The position numbers and the translations under genes are program-made. Positions 35,860 to 44,514 of a stretch of DNA of 64,000 nucleotides are shown here, piece by piece. This stretch comes from Acidianus hospitalis (lineage in GTDB: Archaea > Thermoproteota > Thermoprotei_A > Sulfolobales > Sulfolobaceae). The notes beneath the pieces were generated by a model, which was given only the letters and a program-made list of their open reading frames with translations, was not told the origin of the DNA and did no database searches. The stretch is from contig JAWDOK010000006.1 of NCBI GenBank assembly GCA_046533895.1, positions 1 through 64,000 of the forward strand. The letters are read 5' to 3'. Every line of letters starts with the position of its first letter. Positions within the stretch are counted from its first letter, which is position 1.

Positions 35860-37170
35860 ATGGAAGAACTACTCGATATAGAGCATTCAAAAGAGGAAAG
35901 GGAAGACTTCGCAGGCTATAAAATTTCTCCTACAATGATTTTCTTTCCAAAAAACGAAAGTGAGGTAGTTAGGATAGTTAAATATGCTTATACTCATAAT
36001 ATTCCTATAGTACCTTGGGGTTCTGGTAGCAGTTTAACTGGAGCTACTGCTTGTAAAGATTGTATTCTTGTAGATTTATCAAAAATGGATAAAATTCTCG
36101 AAATAAATGATGTAGATTGGTACGTAAGAGTTCAACCTGGAGTTAAACTCATTGACCTTTATGAAGCAGTAGAAAGCAAAGGATTCTTCTTCCCTCCAGA
36201 TCCTGCTAGTTTCTTCCTATGCACAGTTGGAGGAGCGATTTCTGAAGGTTCTGGTGGAATGAGAGGAGTAAAATATGGACCTTTTAGGGAATGGGTTCTC
36301 TCGCTGAGAGTAGTATTGCCTACCGGAGAAGTTGTGAAAGTAGGAGAACCATTAAGGAAGAATAGAGCAGGATATGATTTAACTCACTTGTTTGTAGGTA
36401 GCGAAGGTACACTTGGGATAATAACTGAAGCCTGGCTTAGAATAATTCCTAAACCTAGAAAGAAGATTTATACAGTGAAAGTCTTATTGCCTGACTTTAG
36501 TACCGTTGCGGAGAATATTATAGGCATAAGAAAAGCCAGGATTTTGCCCGAATTTTCAGAATATATAGACGCAGACGTAATAAGGGCATTAAACAGGAAC
36601 TTAAATGCCGGCCTTGAAGAATCGGAAGGAGGAATGCTTCTAATCTCAATAGAAGAAGACCAATTACAAGACTTATTAAAGGTGCTTAAAGGTAAAGTAG
36701 AAGTTTTAGAAGGAGATGAGGCAGAGAGGCTTTATTCCTTAAGATCTCAGGCAGCAATTGCAGTTAAGGCAGAAACTAGAACTTTTTACGCAGAAGACAT
36801 AGTAGTCCCTATATCTAAATTGCCAGAAGCTATATCTAAACTAAACGAAATAGCAAAGAAGCATAACACGAAGTTCTACATTATTTCACACATAGGTGAC
36901 GGTAACTTACACCCTAACATTGTTGTAGACGACGAAAAAGAGAAGGAAGAATTATTTAATGAAATAGCTAAAGTTGCAATAGACTTAGGAGGCTCAGTAA
37001 CTGGAGAGCATGGAGTAGGAATACAAAAAGCTAAAATGATGTCAGAACAGATAAAAAGCCATAACGGTGAGAGGGTTCTAGACTTAATGATTGGAATTAA
37101 GAAAATGCTAGATCCAAAGAATATAATGAACCCAGATAAGTATGTAGAATTGGCGTATAAATTTAAGTAA
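35860..37170 (+). CDS. FAD-linked oxidase, GlcD/D-lactate dehydrogenase type
   Basis: A 436-residue flavoprotein. The FAD-binding PCMH domain shows PIVPWGSGSSLTGATACKDCI (about residues 49-69) and VGGAISEGSGGMRGVKYGPF, then LFVGSEGTLGIITEAWLRI. The C-terminal cap ends in HIGDGNLHPNIV and GGSVTGEHGVG with LDPKNIMNPDK, all typical of glycolate oxidase/D-lactate dehydrogenase subunits. The likely substrate is a 2-hydroxy acid; the electron acceptor is unknown. Confidence 0.88.
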   Translation: MEELLDIEHSKEEREDFAGYKISPTMIFFPKNESEVVRIVKYAYTHNIPIVPWGSGSSLTGATACKDCILVDLSKMDKILEINDVDWYVRVQPGVKLIDLYEAVESKGFFFPPDPASFFLCTVGGAISEGSGGMRGVKYGPFREWVLSLRVVLPTGEVVKVGEPLRKNRAGYDLTHLFVGSEGTLGIITEAWLRIIPKPRKKIYTVKVLLPDFSTVAENIIGIRKARILPEFSEYIDADVIRALNRNLNAGLEESEGGMLLISIEEDQLQDLLKVLKGKVEVLEGDEAERLYSLRSQAAIAVKAETRTFYAEDIVVPISKLPEAISKLNEIAKKHNTKFYIISHIGDGNLHPNIVVDDEKEKEELFNEIAKVAIDLGGSVTGEHGVGIQKAKMMSEQIKSHNGERVLDLMIGIKKMLDPKNIMNPDKYVELAYKFK

Positions 37171-37213
37171 TTTGGTAACAAACTTTTTATTTTTTGATTA
37201 TATACTTAACTTT

Positions 37214-38620
37214 ATGGATAGAGTTTCGATTATTACATTTGTGGTAGTTCTTGGAACAATGATGGCTGCAATTGATTCTACTATTGTAATTCTCGCATTA
37301 CCAGTAATGTTACAATGCCTGCATACTGATTTACTTACTCTTATTTGGGTAATTTTAGTCTACTTATTAACCACCGCAGTTCTAACTACTCAGTTAGGTA
37401 GGCTAGGAGATAGATTTGGAAGGGGAAAAATATACAATTTAGGATTTCTTATATTCACAGTAGGTTCTGCCTTTTGCGGTGTTTCGCCCAACGCGAGCTT
37501 TCTCATTTCCTCTAGAACTATTCAAGCCGTGGGTGCCTCAATGTTACAAGCTAATAGCGGCGCAATAATTGCTGATAATTACCCTCCAAATAGAAGAGGA
37601 AAAGCCTATGGTTATACTTCAATAGGTTGGAACGTTGGTGCAATTTTAGGAATTATTTTAGGAGGAATTTTAACTACTTTTGTAGGTTGGCGGTATATAT
37701 TTTATATAAACGTTCCTATAGGAATTATAGCTATCATCTTAGGCTTAAGGGAAATTAGAGATTCAAGAATAGTACATGCAAAGTTCGATATTTTTGGAGT
37801 TCTCATCTTAGCTTCTTCTCTCATTTTAATAACTTATGGTGCAGCAGAAGTTGCTGGAGTCGGTATTACTCCTTTTAATTTATTCTTGATAATTACAGGA
37901 ATTTTATTATTATTTCCATTTTACTTAATAGAGAAAAGACAACCTTTTCCGGTAATTGACTTTAAAGTGTTTAGAAATAGGGTGCTTACTGCGTCGCTTT
38001 TAGCGTCTTTTTTGCAAAGTGCAGGTTACTTAGCCACAGCGTTTATTCTAATTATGTACTTACAAGGGATTAGAGGATTAACTCCTTTCTATGCATCATT
38101 ATTGCTTGTCCCAGGATACGTTTTAGCTAGCATGGTAGGCCCTATTACCGGTAGGCTTTCAGATAAAATAGGTGCAAGAATTCCTGCAACGATAGGAATT
38201 GGATTAATGATCATTGCAGCTTTTATTTATTCTAATCTCACTCTAACTACTCCTTACTATGTAATAGTAGTTACGTCAATAATTGGAGGTCTCGGTTCAT
38301 CATTTTTCTACCCGGCTAATAATAGCGCTATAATGTCAAATGCTCCTAGAAGCATTTACGGAGGAATTTCTGGAATAATGAGGACTTTAGCAAACATAGG
38401 GATATTAATAAGTTACGTCATCGCTATTTCTATTGCTTCGCTGTCAATACCTAGGTATGTCGCATTTGAAGTGTTTTTAGGAACTTATTCTCTAGGAGGA
38501 CTGAGCAGTAAATTCTTAATCGGAATACATTCAGCATTTTATGCTTCAATAGTAATTCTTTCAATTGCTCTAGTACTCTCTGCAATTAGAGGAAAGGAAG
38601 AGAGGAGTTATTTAAGTTAA
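37214..38620 (+). CDS. MFS drug transporter, EmrB/QacA type (14 helices)
   Basis: A 468-residue DHA2-type major facilitator. MMAAIDSTIVILALPVML (first helix with the D-S-T motif), LGRLGDRFGRGKIYNLGF (loop 2-3) and GWNVGAILGIILGGILTTFVGWRYIFYINVPIG (antiporter motif C and helix 5-6) are diagnostic. I use ATG 37214; the TTG at 37172 would add a hydrophobic run lying in the promoter. It follows the FAD oxidase closely. Proton-driven efflux of hydrophobic compounds is the family role. Confidence 0.85.
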   Translation: MDRVSIITFVVVLGTMMAAIDSTIVILALPVMLQCLHTDLLTLIWVILVYLLTTAVLTTQLGRLGDRFGRGKIYNLGFLIFTVGSAFCGVSPNASFLISSRTIQAVGASMLQANSGAIIADNYPPNRRGKAYGYTSIGWNVGAILGIILGGILTTFVGWRYIFYINVPIGIIAIILGLREIRDSRIVHAKFDIFGVLILASSLILITYGAAEVAGVGITPFNLFLIITGILLLFPFYLIEKRQPFPVIDFKVFRNRVLTASLLASFLQSAGYLATAFILIMYLQGIRGLTPFYASLLLVPGYVLASMVGPITGRLSDKIGARIPATIGIGLMIIAAFIYSNLTLTTPYYVIVVTSIIGGLGSSFFYPANNSAIMSNAPRSIYGGISGIMRTLANIGILISYVIAISIASLSIPRYVAFEVFLGTYSLGGLSSKFLIGIHSAFYASIVILSIALVLSAIRGKEERSYLS

Positions 38621-38692
38621 AAATATTCATTTTGTTAAAAATATTCAATAAATCGGGTTAGATTTAATAACAACATATGAATACTGTACTTG

Positions 38693-40030
38693 ATGAGTAA
38701 GGAAAAGGAGGAGTCTCATTATCAAGAACCTAAACGTGTAATAGGATTAAAAGACTTGGTTTTCCTAAGCGTTGGCGGGCAATCTCCTTTCTTAAGCATA
38801 TTAACGTACGGTGTAGCAGCTTTCCTTTACGGAAGTTATTTCGCTCCTATTGCAATAATTATAGGTACTATCCTAGTTCTACTCAACGGAATGGTAATTT
38901 ATAAGCTGTCAATTAGGTACACAAAATCTGGAGGATATTATACATACGCTTATTACTCTTTAACGAAAAGGTTAGGGTTTGAAACAGGTTGGATATACTT
39001 AGTTTATTCAGTATTATACGGTTCAGCTTACGTATTAGGCGCTACATTTGTTTTACATCACGTACTTCAGATAAACCCTTGGATAATAGCGTTAACAATT
39101 TTTGGAGTTTCATCAATTTTTGCCTTGACCGGAATAAAACCTTCAGCAAAATATGCTATTGCAGCTAGCGTAATAGAAATAGGAATAATGGCCACATTAG
39201 CCGTCTTATTCCTAAAATCTACTTCCTTTACTTTCTATAATCCCTTTAATTATCATATATCATTTGGAATGTTGGCTTTGGCTATACTATTCGGTGCGGG
39301 TATTCCGACTGGTTATGGTTCAATTACTCCTTTATCCGGAGAAGTTAAGGACCCTAAAAGAACTGTTCCTTTAGCAATAGTTATTGTAATTCTCTTAGGC
39401 GGATTATTGGCGGCATTTGACGTTTATGCAATAGGAGATCATTTACTTTACTATCATATTAGCCCAACTTCTACCGATCTTCTTTCTTTAATTGAAAGTA
39501 GGTTCGGCATAATTACTTTTGCTTTCGTAATCTTTGCAGCAGCAAATGATGGAATATTAGCAACATTATCCTTTATGCTTGCTTCATCTAGAACAGCTTA
39601 TGCAATGTCAACTCATGGTTTCCTTCCAAGCATATTCTCTAAGTTTGAAAGCGAAAGAGGGCCGATATTCGCATCATTGTTAACAATAGTACTTTACTTA
39701 ATTACGATAGTTAGTTCACTATATCTATCTGGATTAAAACCTTATTTGGCATTTGAGGAAGTAGGAGAAATAGCTGTCCTTTCTAACTTACTAGTGCATA
39801 TAGCTTCTGATTCCTCGCTCTTTAAGATATCATTAAAGAGATTAAGGAGAAGGCTAGTCGAAATTTCCTTAGCTTTAGCCGCAATAGGTATAACTGCTTG
39901 GAACATGATTGAGACTATAAGCTCCACTACTCCCGTCTTAGTGTACATATTTATGACGTTCATAATAATGGGCTTCTTGGCCGCAGAAGTTATAGAGATG
40001 GAAAGAGAAGAACAACAGCAAGAAGATTAA
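38693..40030 (+). CDS. APC-family amino acid permease
   Basis: A 445-residue transporter with 12 helices. VIGLKDLVFLSVGGQSPFLS at the N-terminus, SGGYYTYAYYSLTKRLGFETGW (about residues 78-99), and GSITPLSGEVKDPKRTVPLAI (about residues 208-228) are APC-superfamily hallmarks. The substrate is probably an amino acid. The TTG at 38690 directly precedes the ATG used here. It ends in a charged tail. The porG gene follows after 96 bp. Confidence 0.82.
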   Translation: MSKEKEESHYQEPKRVIGLKDLVFLSVGGQSPFLSILTYGVAAFLYGSYFAPIAIIIGTILVLLNGMVIYKLSIRYTKSGGYYTYAYYSLTKRLGFETGWIYLVYSVLYGSAYVLGATFVLHHVLQINPWIIALTIFGVSSIFALTGIKPSAKYAIAASVIEIGIMATLAVLFLKSTSFTFYNPFNYHISFGMLALAILFGAGIPTGYGSITPLSGEVKDPKRTVPLAIVIVILLGGLLAAFDVYAIGDHLLYYHISPTSTDLLSLIESRFGIITFAFVIFAAANDGILATLSFMLASSRTAYAMSTHGFLPSIFSKFESERGPIFASLLTIVLYLITIVSSLYLSGLKPYLAFEEVGEIAVLSNLLVHIASDSSLFKISLKRLRRRLVEISLALAAIGITAWNMIETISSTTPVLVYIFMTFIIMGFLAAEVIEMEREEQQQED

Positions 40031-40126
40031 CAGCGTTTACGAGAAATTATTAATAACAAGGTTAATGTAAGTTTAGAATTCCTCTTCTAACATATTAATA
40101 AATTTTTGAAATAGAACATTCTCTCG

Positions 40127-40672
40127 ATGAGATGGGAGATTATTTTAAGAGGAAGAGGAGGAATGGGTGTCGTAACTGCTGGAGAAACCTTAGTTAAAGC
40201 AGCTGTAAAAGAAGGAAAGTACGGCCAATCAATTCCATTTTTTGGAGGAGAAAGAAGAGGAGCACCAGTAGTTTCTTACGTAAGACTTTCAGATGAACCA
40301 ATTTATATTCATAGAGAAATTTATAACTCAGACCTTGTAGCAGTTTTCGATACTTCATTATTTAACATAATGGATCCTCTAGAAGGGCTTAAAGAAGACG
40401 GAATTCTCTTGCTTAACACTAAGACACCTAAGAAGCTGTGGAAAAATACGTTTTACGTGGATGCAGTGGAGATAGCGGATAAGCTTAACTTATCCATTGC
40501 CGGGTGGAAATTAGTAAACATGCCCATGGTAGGGGCAATAGCTAAAGTTACTGGAATGATAAAAATTGACTCTGTTGTTGAAGCAATAGAAGAGGAGTTT
40601 TCAGGGAAGTTGGGGGAATTAAACGCTGAAGCCGCAAAATTAGGTTATGAGATGGTGAGTAAATATGATTGA
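40127..40672 (+). CDS. porG: 2-oxoacid:ferredoxin oxidoreductase, gamma subunit
   Basis: A 181-residue subunit with the family opening ILRGRGGMGVVTAGETLVKA and SIPFFGGERRGAPVVSYVRL. It is the first gene of a four-gene operon gamma-delta-alpha-beta, coding the heterotetrameric enzyme that decarboxylates pyruvate or a branched-chain 2-oxoacid to the acyl-CoA while reducing ferredoxin. It overlaps the delta gene by 8 bp. The symbol is given by analogy; a 2-ketoisovalerate enzyme is possible. Confidence 0.85.
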   Translation: MRWEIILRGRGGMGVVTAGETLVKAAVKEGKYGQSIPFFGGERRGAPVVSYVRLSDEPIYIHREIYNSDLVAVFDTSLFNIMDPLEGLKEDGILLLNTKTPKKLWKNTFYVDAVEIADKLNLSIAGWKLVNMPMVGAIAKVTGMIKIDSVVEAIEEEFSGKLGELNAEAAKLGYEMVSKYD

Positions 40673-40925
40673 CTATCCAGTACCTTTAGGAAGGCCTAAA
40701 ATTGGTTCATCAGGATTGACCGGCCATTGGAGGTTAATGAGGCCGGAAATTGATTACTCAAAGTGTACTAAGTGCAGACTTTGCGTTATTTATTGTCCAG
40801 AGAATACTATAGACCTTCTAGAAGGATTTGACGTAAGGATAGATTACGATTATTGTAAAGGTTGTGGAGTTTGTGCTCAAATTTGTCCTCAGAAAGCAAT
40901 ACAAATGGTTCCGGAGGTGAAATGA
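40665..40925 (+). CDS. porD: 2-oxoacid:ferredoxin oxidoreductase, delta (ferredoxin) subunit
   Basis: An 86-residue dicluster ferredoxin subunit with two complete 4Fe-4S sites: CTKCRLCVIYCPEN (about residues 37-50) and CKGCGVCAQICPQKA (about 66-80). It relays electrons from the TPP-bearing beta subunit to free ferredoxin. It overlaps porG and ends one base before the alpha ATG. Confidence 0.9.
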   Translation: MIDYPVPLGRPKIGSSGLTGHWRLMRPEIDYSKCTKCRLCVIYCPENTIDLLEGFDVRIDYDYCKGCGVCAQICPQKAIQMVPEVK

Positions 40926-40926
40926 A

Positions 40927-42087
40927 ATGATAACCGTTCAAAAGAACGTAACTGCAATGGTAGGCAATCACGCAGTAGCTTACGCTGTTAAACAAGCTAA
41001 ACCTCAAGTATTAGCTGTATTCCCAATAACTCCTCAAACTACTATGTTAGAGAAATTGGCAGAATATATAGATAACGGAGAGCTGAAGGCAGAATTAATA
41101 AAAGTTGAAGGAGAACATTCAGCTTTAGCAGCAGTTTATGGAGCAGCAGTTGCAGGAGCTAGAGTATTTACAGCAACCTCATCTCAAGGCTTACTTTACA
41201 TGACAGAAATGATTTACTGGGTAGGAGGAGAAAGAGTACCTATTGTAAATGCAGTAGCAACTAGAGCATTAGCAGAACCTTGGTCTATTTGGGACGACCA
41301 CCAAGATTTCTTTAGTAAAAGAGACGCCTCTTGGATAATGATGATGGCGGAAAACGTTCAAGATGCTTACGATATGACTTTACAAGCCTTTAGGATAAGT
41401 GAAGATAAGAGAGTAATTTTACCTGTCATGATGGGTTTTGATGGTTTCATTTTAACTCATACAATGGAGAGACTGGAAATCCTGGATGACGAGACTGTAG
41501 AAAAATTCCTTCCACTTAGGGAGTTCAACCTTATTGACTTTAACGATCCTGTAAATGTGGGTCCTATCGCTTCTCCGGACGATTACATGAAAATAAAGTA
41601 TGAGGCAATGAAGGCGATGGAAGGAAGTAAGGAGGTTATTGAGGAAATAGGCAAGGAATACGAGAGGATCTCCGGAAGAAAACAGTATGGGCTAATAGAG
41701 TGTTATGAGTGTGAAGACGCAGATTACGTATTTGTTACAGCAGGAGCGTGGACTGGAGATGCTAGAGAGGCAGTAAGAAGGCTAAGGAACGAAGGAAAGA
41801 AAGTTGGTTTGCTTAAGTTAAGAGTAATAAGGCCTTTCCCGAAGGAGAGAATAAGGGAGGCATTAAAAGGAGTTCAAGGAGTTGTAGTGTTTGACAGGGA
41901 ATACTCATATGGTTATGGAGGAATTTTGGCTAACGAAATTAAGTCAGCAATTTATAACACTGGAATAGAAGTTATGAGCGTAATTGCAGGCATAGGAGGT
42001 AAGGACGTTAGACCTCTTCACTTCCAAAAGGTTATGGAAGATGTTCTTAATGGTAAAAAATTTGAGGAGAGGTGGTTAAATGACTGA
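40927..42087 (+). CDS. porA: 2-oxoacid:ferredoxin oxidoreductase, alpha subunit
   Basis: A 386-residue alpha subunit. VFPITPQTTMLEKLAEYI (about residues 36-53), KVEGEHSALAAVYGAAVAGARVFTATSSQGL (domain I), and the C-terminal RVIRPFPKERIREAL and VFDREYSYGYGGIL segments are family features. It overlaps the beta gene by 8 bp. It binds substrate and CoA with the beta subunit. Confidence 0.88.
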   Translation: MITVQKNVTAMVGNHAVAYAVKQAKPQVLAVFPITPQTTMLEKLAEYIDNGELKAELIKVEGEHSALAAVYGAAVAGARVFTATSSQGLLYMTEMIYWVGGERVPIVNAVATRALAEPWSIWDDHQDFFSKRDASWIMMMAENVQDAYDMTLQAFRISEDKRVILPVMMGFDGFILTHTMERLEILDDETVEKFLPLREFNLIDFNDPVNVGPIASPDDYMKIKYEAMKAMEGSKEVIEEIGKEYERISGRKQYGLIECYECEDADYVFVTAGAWTGDAREAVRRLRNEGKKVGLLKLRVIRPFPKERIREALKGVQGVVVFDREYSYGYGGILANEIKSAIYNTGIEVMSVIAGIGGKDVRPLHFQKVMEDVLNGKKFEERWLND

Positions 42088-42988
42088 AGTACCCTCTTAT
42101 ATTAAAGAAAAGAAAGTAATTAGACAACAGTACTTCCTAAGAGGAAACGCTGCCTGTCCGGGCTGTCCTATACCTAAAGAGTTAGATTTACTTCTAGAAG
42201 TTATGGGCAAGAAGACAGTTCTAGTAGTTCCTGCATCTTGCAGTACTGTAATAATGGGAGATATTCATGGATCTCCTTCAACTGTTCCGGTAGTACATAG
42301 TGCTTTTGCCTCGGCCGCAGCAATTGCTTCAGGGTTGAGCAGACAATTAAAAATGAGGGGAGAAGACGCAAAAGTAGTAGTTTGGGCAGGAGACGGAGCT
42401 ACTGGTGATATAGGATTTGCTACTGTTAGTGGTGCAGCTGAGAGAAATGAGGACATACTTTACGTATGTTATGATAACGAAGCTTTCATGAATACTGGAA
42501 TTCAAAGGTCCTCTTTAACTCCTTACGGAGCGTGGACTACAACTACTCCTGCAGGTAAGAGGGAATTTAAGAAACCTCTGCCTTTCATTATGATGGAACA
42601 TAAAATACCTTACGTGGCTACTGCGTCTATCGCTTATCCGTTCGATTATCAGGCTAAAGTTAAGAAAGCAAAGGATATTCAAGGATTTAGATATATTCAC
42701 TTATTATCGCCCTGCCCTCCAGGTTGGAGGTTTGATAGCAGTCTAACTATTGAAGTAGCAAAGCTTGCTGTTGAGACCGGAATTTGGCCTTTATTTGAGG
42801 TAATTAACGGAGAGTTCCAGCTAACGGGGATAAGTAAAGTTCTGCTAGACAAGAGTAAGAGAAAACCTATAACAGAATACCTTAAACTTCAAGGCAGATT
42901 CAGCAAGATGAGCGAGAAGGATATAAAGGTAATGCAGAATGCTGTTGATGCGATGTGGGATTACATTGCTGAATTAGTGAAAAGGTAA
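42080..42988 (+). CDS. porB: 2-oxoacid:ferredoxin oxidoreductase, beta subunit
   Basis: A 302-residue TPP-binding subunit. GNAACPGCP near the N-terminus holds two cysteines of the proximal cluster, CSTVIMGD follows, and the TPP/Mg motif is WAGDGATGDIGF...YDNEAFMNTGIQRS (about residues 97-139). LSPCPPGW near residue 210 holds another cluster cysteine. Last gene of the operon; an AT-rich tail follows. Confidence 0.9.
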   Translation: MTEVPSYIKEKKVIRQQYFLRGNAACPGCPIPKELDLLLEVMGKKTVLVVPASCSTVIMGDIHGSPSTVPVVHSAFASAAAIASGLSRQLKMRGEDAKVVVWAGDGATGDIGFATVSGAAERNEDILYVCYDNEAFMNTGIQRSSLTPYGAWTTTTPAGKREFKKPLPFIMMEHKIPYVATASIAYPFDYQAKVKKAKDIQGFRYIHLLSPCPPGWRFDSSLTIEVAKLAVETGIWPLFEVINGEFQLTGISKVLLDKSKRKPITEYLKLQGRFSKMSEKDIKVMQNAVDAMWDYIAELVKR

Positions 42989-43155
42989 ATAATAAAAATA
43001 AGATATTGTATTCTTTTAAATTTGTCTTTGTTCAAACCATTAGATTAATATAAGGTAATCTGAATTAATAATAAGGAAGAGTTGATTAACGGAATTATTT
43101 CTACTTGAGGATCCGCATAAATATATTATCTTTAATATTCTTAAGGTTATACGTA

Positions 43156-43791
43156 ATGGACTTTCTAAAACGCAATGCCTTAGATTTCTTAAAATATGCT
43201 GAACTCTTGTTTAACAATCAAAATTATAACTTAGCAATGTTTTCTCTCGAGCAGTCTTTGCAGTTAGCTTTAAAGTATTACCTATCTGAGTTAACCGCTC
43301 GTTTCCTCGTACCCATGATATAGTAGACTTATTAAAAAAGATAGTAGAGCTTACTAATAATTCCAAGCTTTCAGAGATTTTGAAAAATGATATATGTACT
43401 CTAGATTTATTAAAGGAAGCCGTTGTCAGCAGTTTCCGATAAACTGTGAAGTTTATATACTTTAATTGTAAATATGAGTAAAGTCACACCAGATGTGGAT
43501 GGGTTTTCCCGAAAGGTGTGGCGATAACTCGAAGATGTGCGGGTTTCCCCATCAGATGGCAACACTCTGATGGGTGGGGTTATCTCGCTAAAGGGGCGGA
43601 GGGGTAACGGGTTTCCCCGTGACTCTGGTGAAGCCCAAGGGCTGAGAATTAGATATAATTTCATGAAAATTCAATGAAGCCCAAACCCCTATATAGCATC
43701 TAGATATTTACCGTCTAATTATGATAAGGAAGCAGTTGAAAAAGCAATGAATTTAGTTAAGGTGATTTTAAATGAGTTGGGAATATCTTAG
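43156..43791 (+). pseudogene. HEPN toxin gene broken by a frameshift and an inserted element
   Basis: The gene starts MDFLKRNALDFLKYAELLF and reads EQSLQLALKYYLSELT, then shifts frame and continues as FPRTHDIVDLLKKIVEL and CTLDLLKEA up to 43421. There the 268-bp element intervenes. Right after it, from 43690, the HEPN resumes as YIASRYLPSNYDKEAVEKAM and ends NELGIS at 43791. The intact relative at 7825 reads LDLLTQSYITSRYLP across the same point. So both a 1-nt shift and an insertion inactivate it. The MNT partner downstream remains intact. Confidence 0.85.
43422..43689 (+). mobile_element. Structured ORF-less repeat element, copy 2, inside a HEPN gene
   Basis: The boundaries are set by the HEPN reading on both sides: ...AAGGAAGCC | element | TATATAGCATC.... 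It is 268 bp and aligns end to end with 29243-29498. A TATA box (GTTTATAT at 43451) precedes the conserved GAGTAAAGTCACAC. Its central hairpin is CATCAGA...TCTGATG inside CCCC/GGGG, a different sequence but the same fold as in copy 1. Small palindromes near both ends and no inverted terminal repeats fit single-strand transposition by a Y1 transposase; no such gene is in the window. Confidence 0.75.
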
Positions 43792-43797
43792 GAGAAA

Positions 43798-44115
43798 ATG
43801 GGAAGAAAGAAAGGAGATTTTAAAAATGCAAGGAATATAGTCAAATTAATTAAGGAAATATGCGTTAAAGACATAGACCCCGAGTGTAGAGTTATATTAT
43901 TTGGTTCTATAGTTAGGGGTAATTGGAGAAATGATAGCGATATTGATGTTCTAGTAATTACCGAAAAGGCTAAGAATGAATGGGACAAAGCTAAAATAAT
44001 GTCCTTTATAGAGAATGCATTAGGGATATCTGATCCATTAGAGTTGCACGTCATAAACAATAAAGAATATGAAGGATGGTATAAACGTTTTATTGACGTA
44101 TTTGAGGAATTTTAA
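43798..44115 (+). CDS. MNT-type nucleotidyltransferase antitoxin (orphaned)
   Basis: A 105-residue nucleotidyltransferase with the intact motif RVILFGSIVRGNWRNDSDIDVLVI (about residues 36-59) and the C-terminal VINNKEYEGWYKRFIDVFEEF shared with 8163-8504. A GGAG site precedes ATG 43798. Its HEPN partner is broken, so this is an antitoxin without its toxin. Confidence 0.8.
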   Translation: MGRKKGDFKNARNIVKLIKEICVKDIDPECRVILFGSIVRGNWRNDSDIDVLVITEKAKNEWDKAKIMSFIENALGISDPLELHVINNKEYEGWYKRFIDVFEEF

Positions 44116-44162
44116 TCTATTAATAAAGTTTTGTTTAAATTTTTACTAATTTTATATAAAGC

Positions 44163-44333
44163 ATGAAAACAAAGATTCCAGTAAATGTTATTGAGGATTC
44201 TAGTACTATAATATTATTCGAATATCATTATTGAAGAGCTAAGAAATAATAAATTACACGAAAAATCATAGGAATAGATAGCTCTAACAGAATTAAATTT
44301 TATATAGGAAAAACTAAAGGCTATATGATTTAA
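44163..44333 (+). pseudogene. Possible vapBC relic
   Basis: An ATG at 44163 gives MKTKIPVNVIEDSSTIILF and a stop. A second frame reads NIIIEELRNNKLHEKS, like a VapB tail, and is followed by IGIDSSNRIKFYIGK, like a PIN N-terminus, before a stop. The pieces are short and I cannot prove homology. The rest of 44116-44441 holds nothing else. Confidence 0.25.
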
Positions 44334-44441
44334 ACATGACTAATCGTTGCGATAGTTTGTCACGAAGACTAGGAAATTTCTATTAAGTGGTGATTTTATA
44401 ACTAATTTGAAAGTTAACCTTATCATGGTTTGACCTGCATT

Positions 44442-44504
44442 ATGGGTCATTTTTGCGTAAAAATGACTCATATTATGAGTCAAATTTATGAATTTTTGAC
44501 CCAT
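44442..44504. promoter_or_regulatory. Four-half-site palindromic operator before the ATPase gene
   Basis: Four copies of ATG(G/A)GTCA alternate in orientation: 44442-44449, 44464-44471 (reversed), 44475-44482, 44497-44504 (reversed). The spacings are 14, 3 and 14 bp, so the whole 63-bp block is a near-perfect dyad centred on 44473. It ends 10 bp before the ATG at 44515 and covers the expected TATA position (TTTATGAAT at about 44486-44494). This looks like a repressor site, likely for autoregulation. Confidence 0.65.
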
Positions 44505-44514
44505 ATCTCTTATA

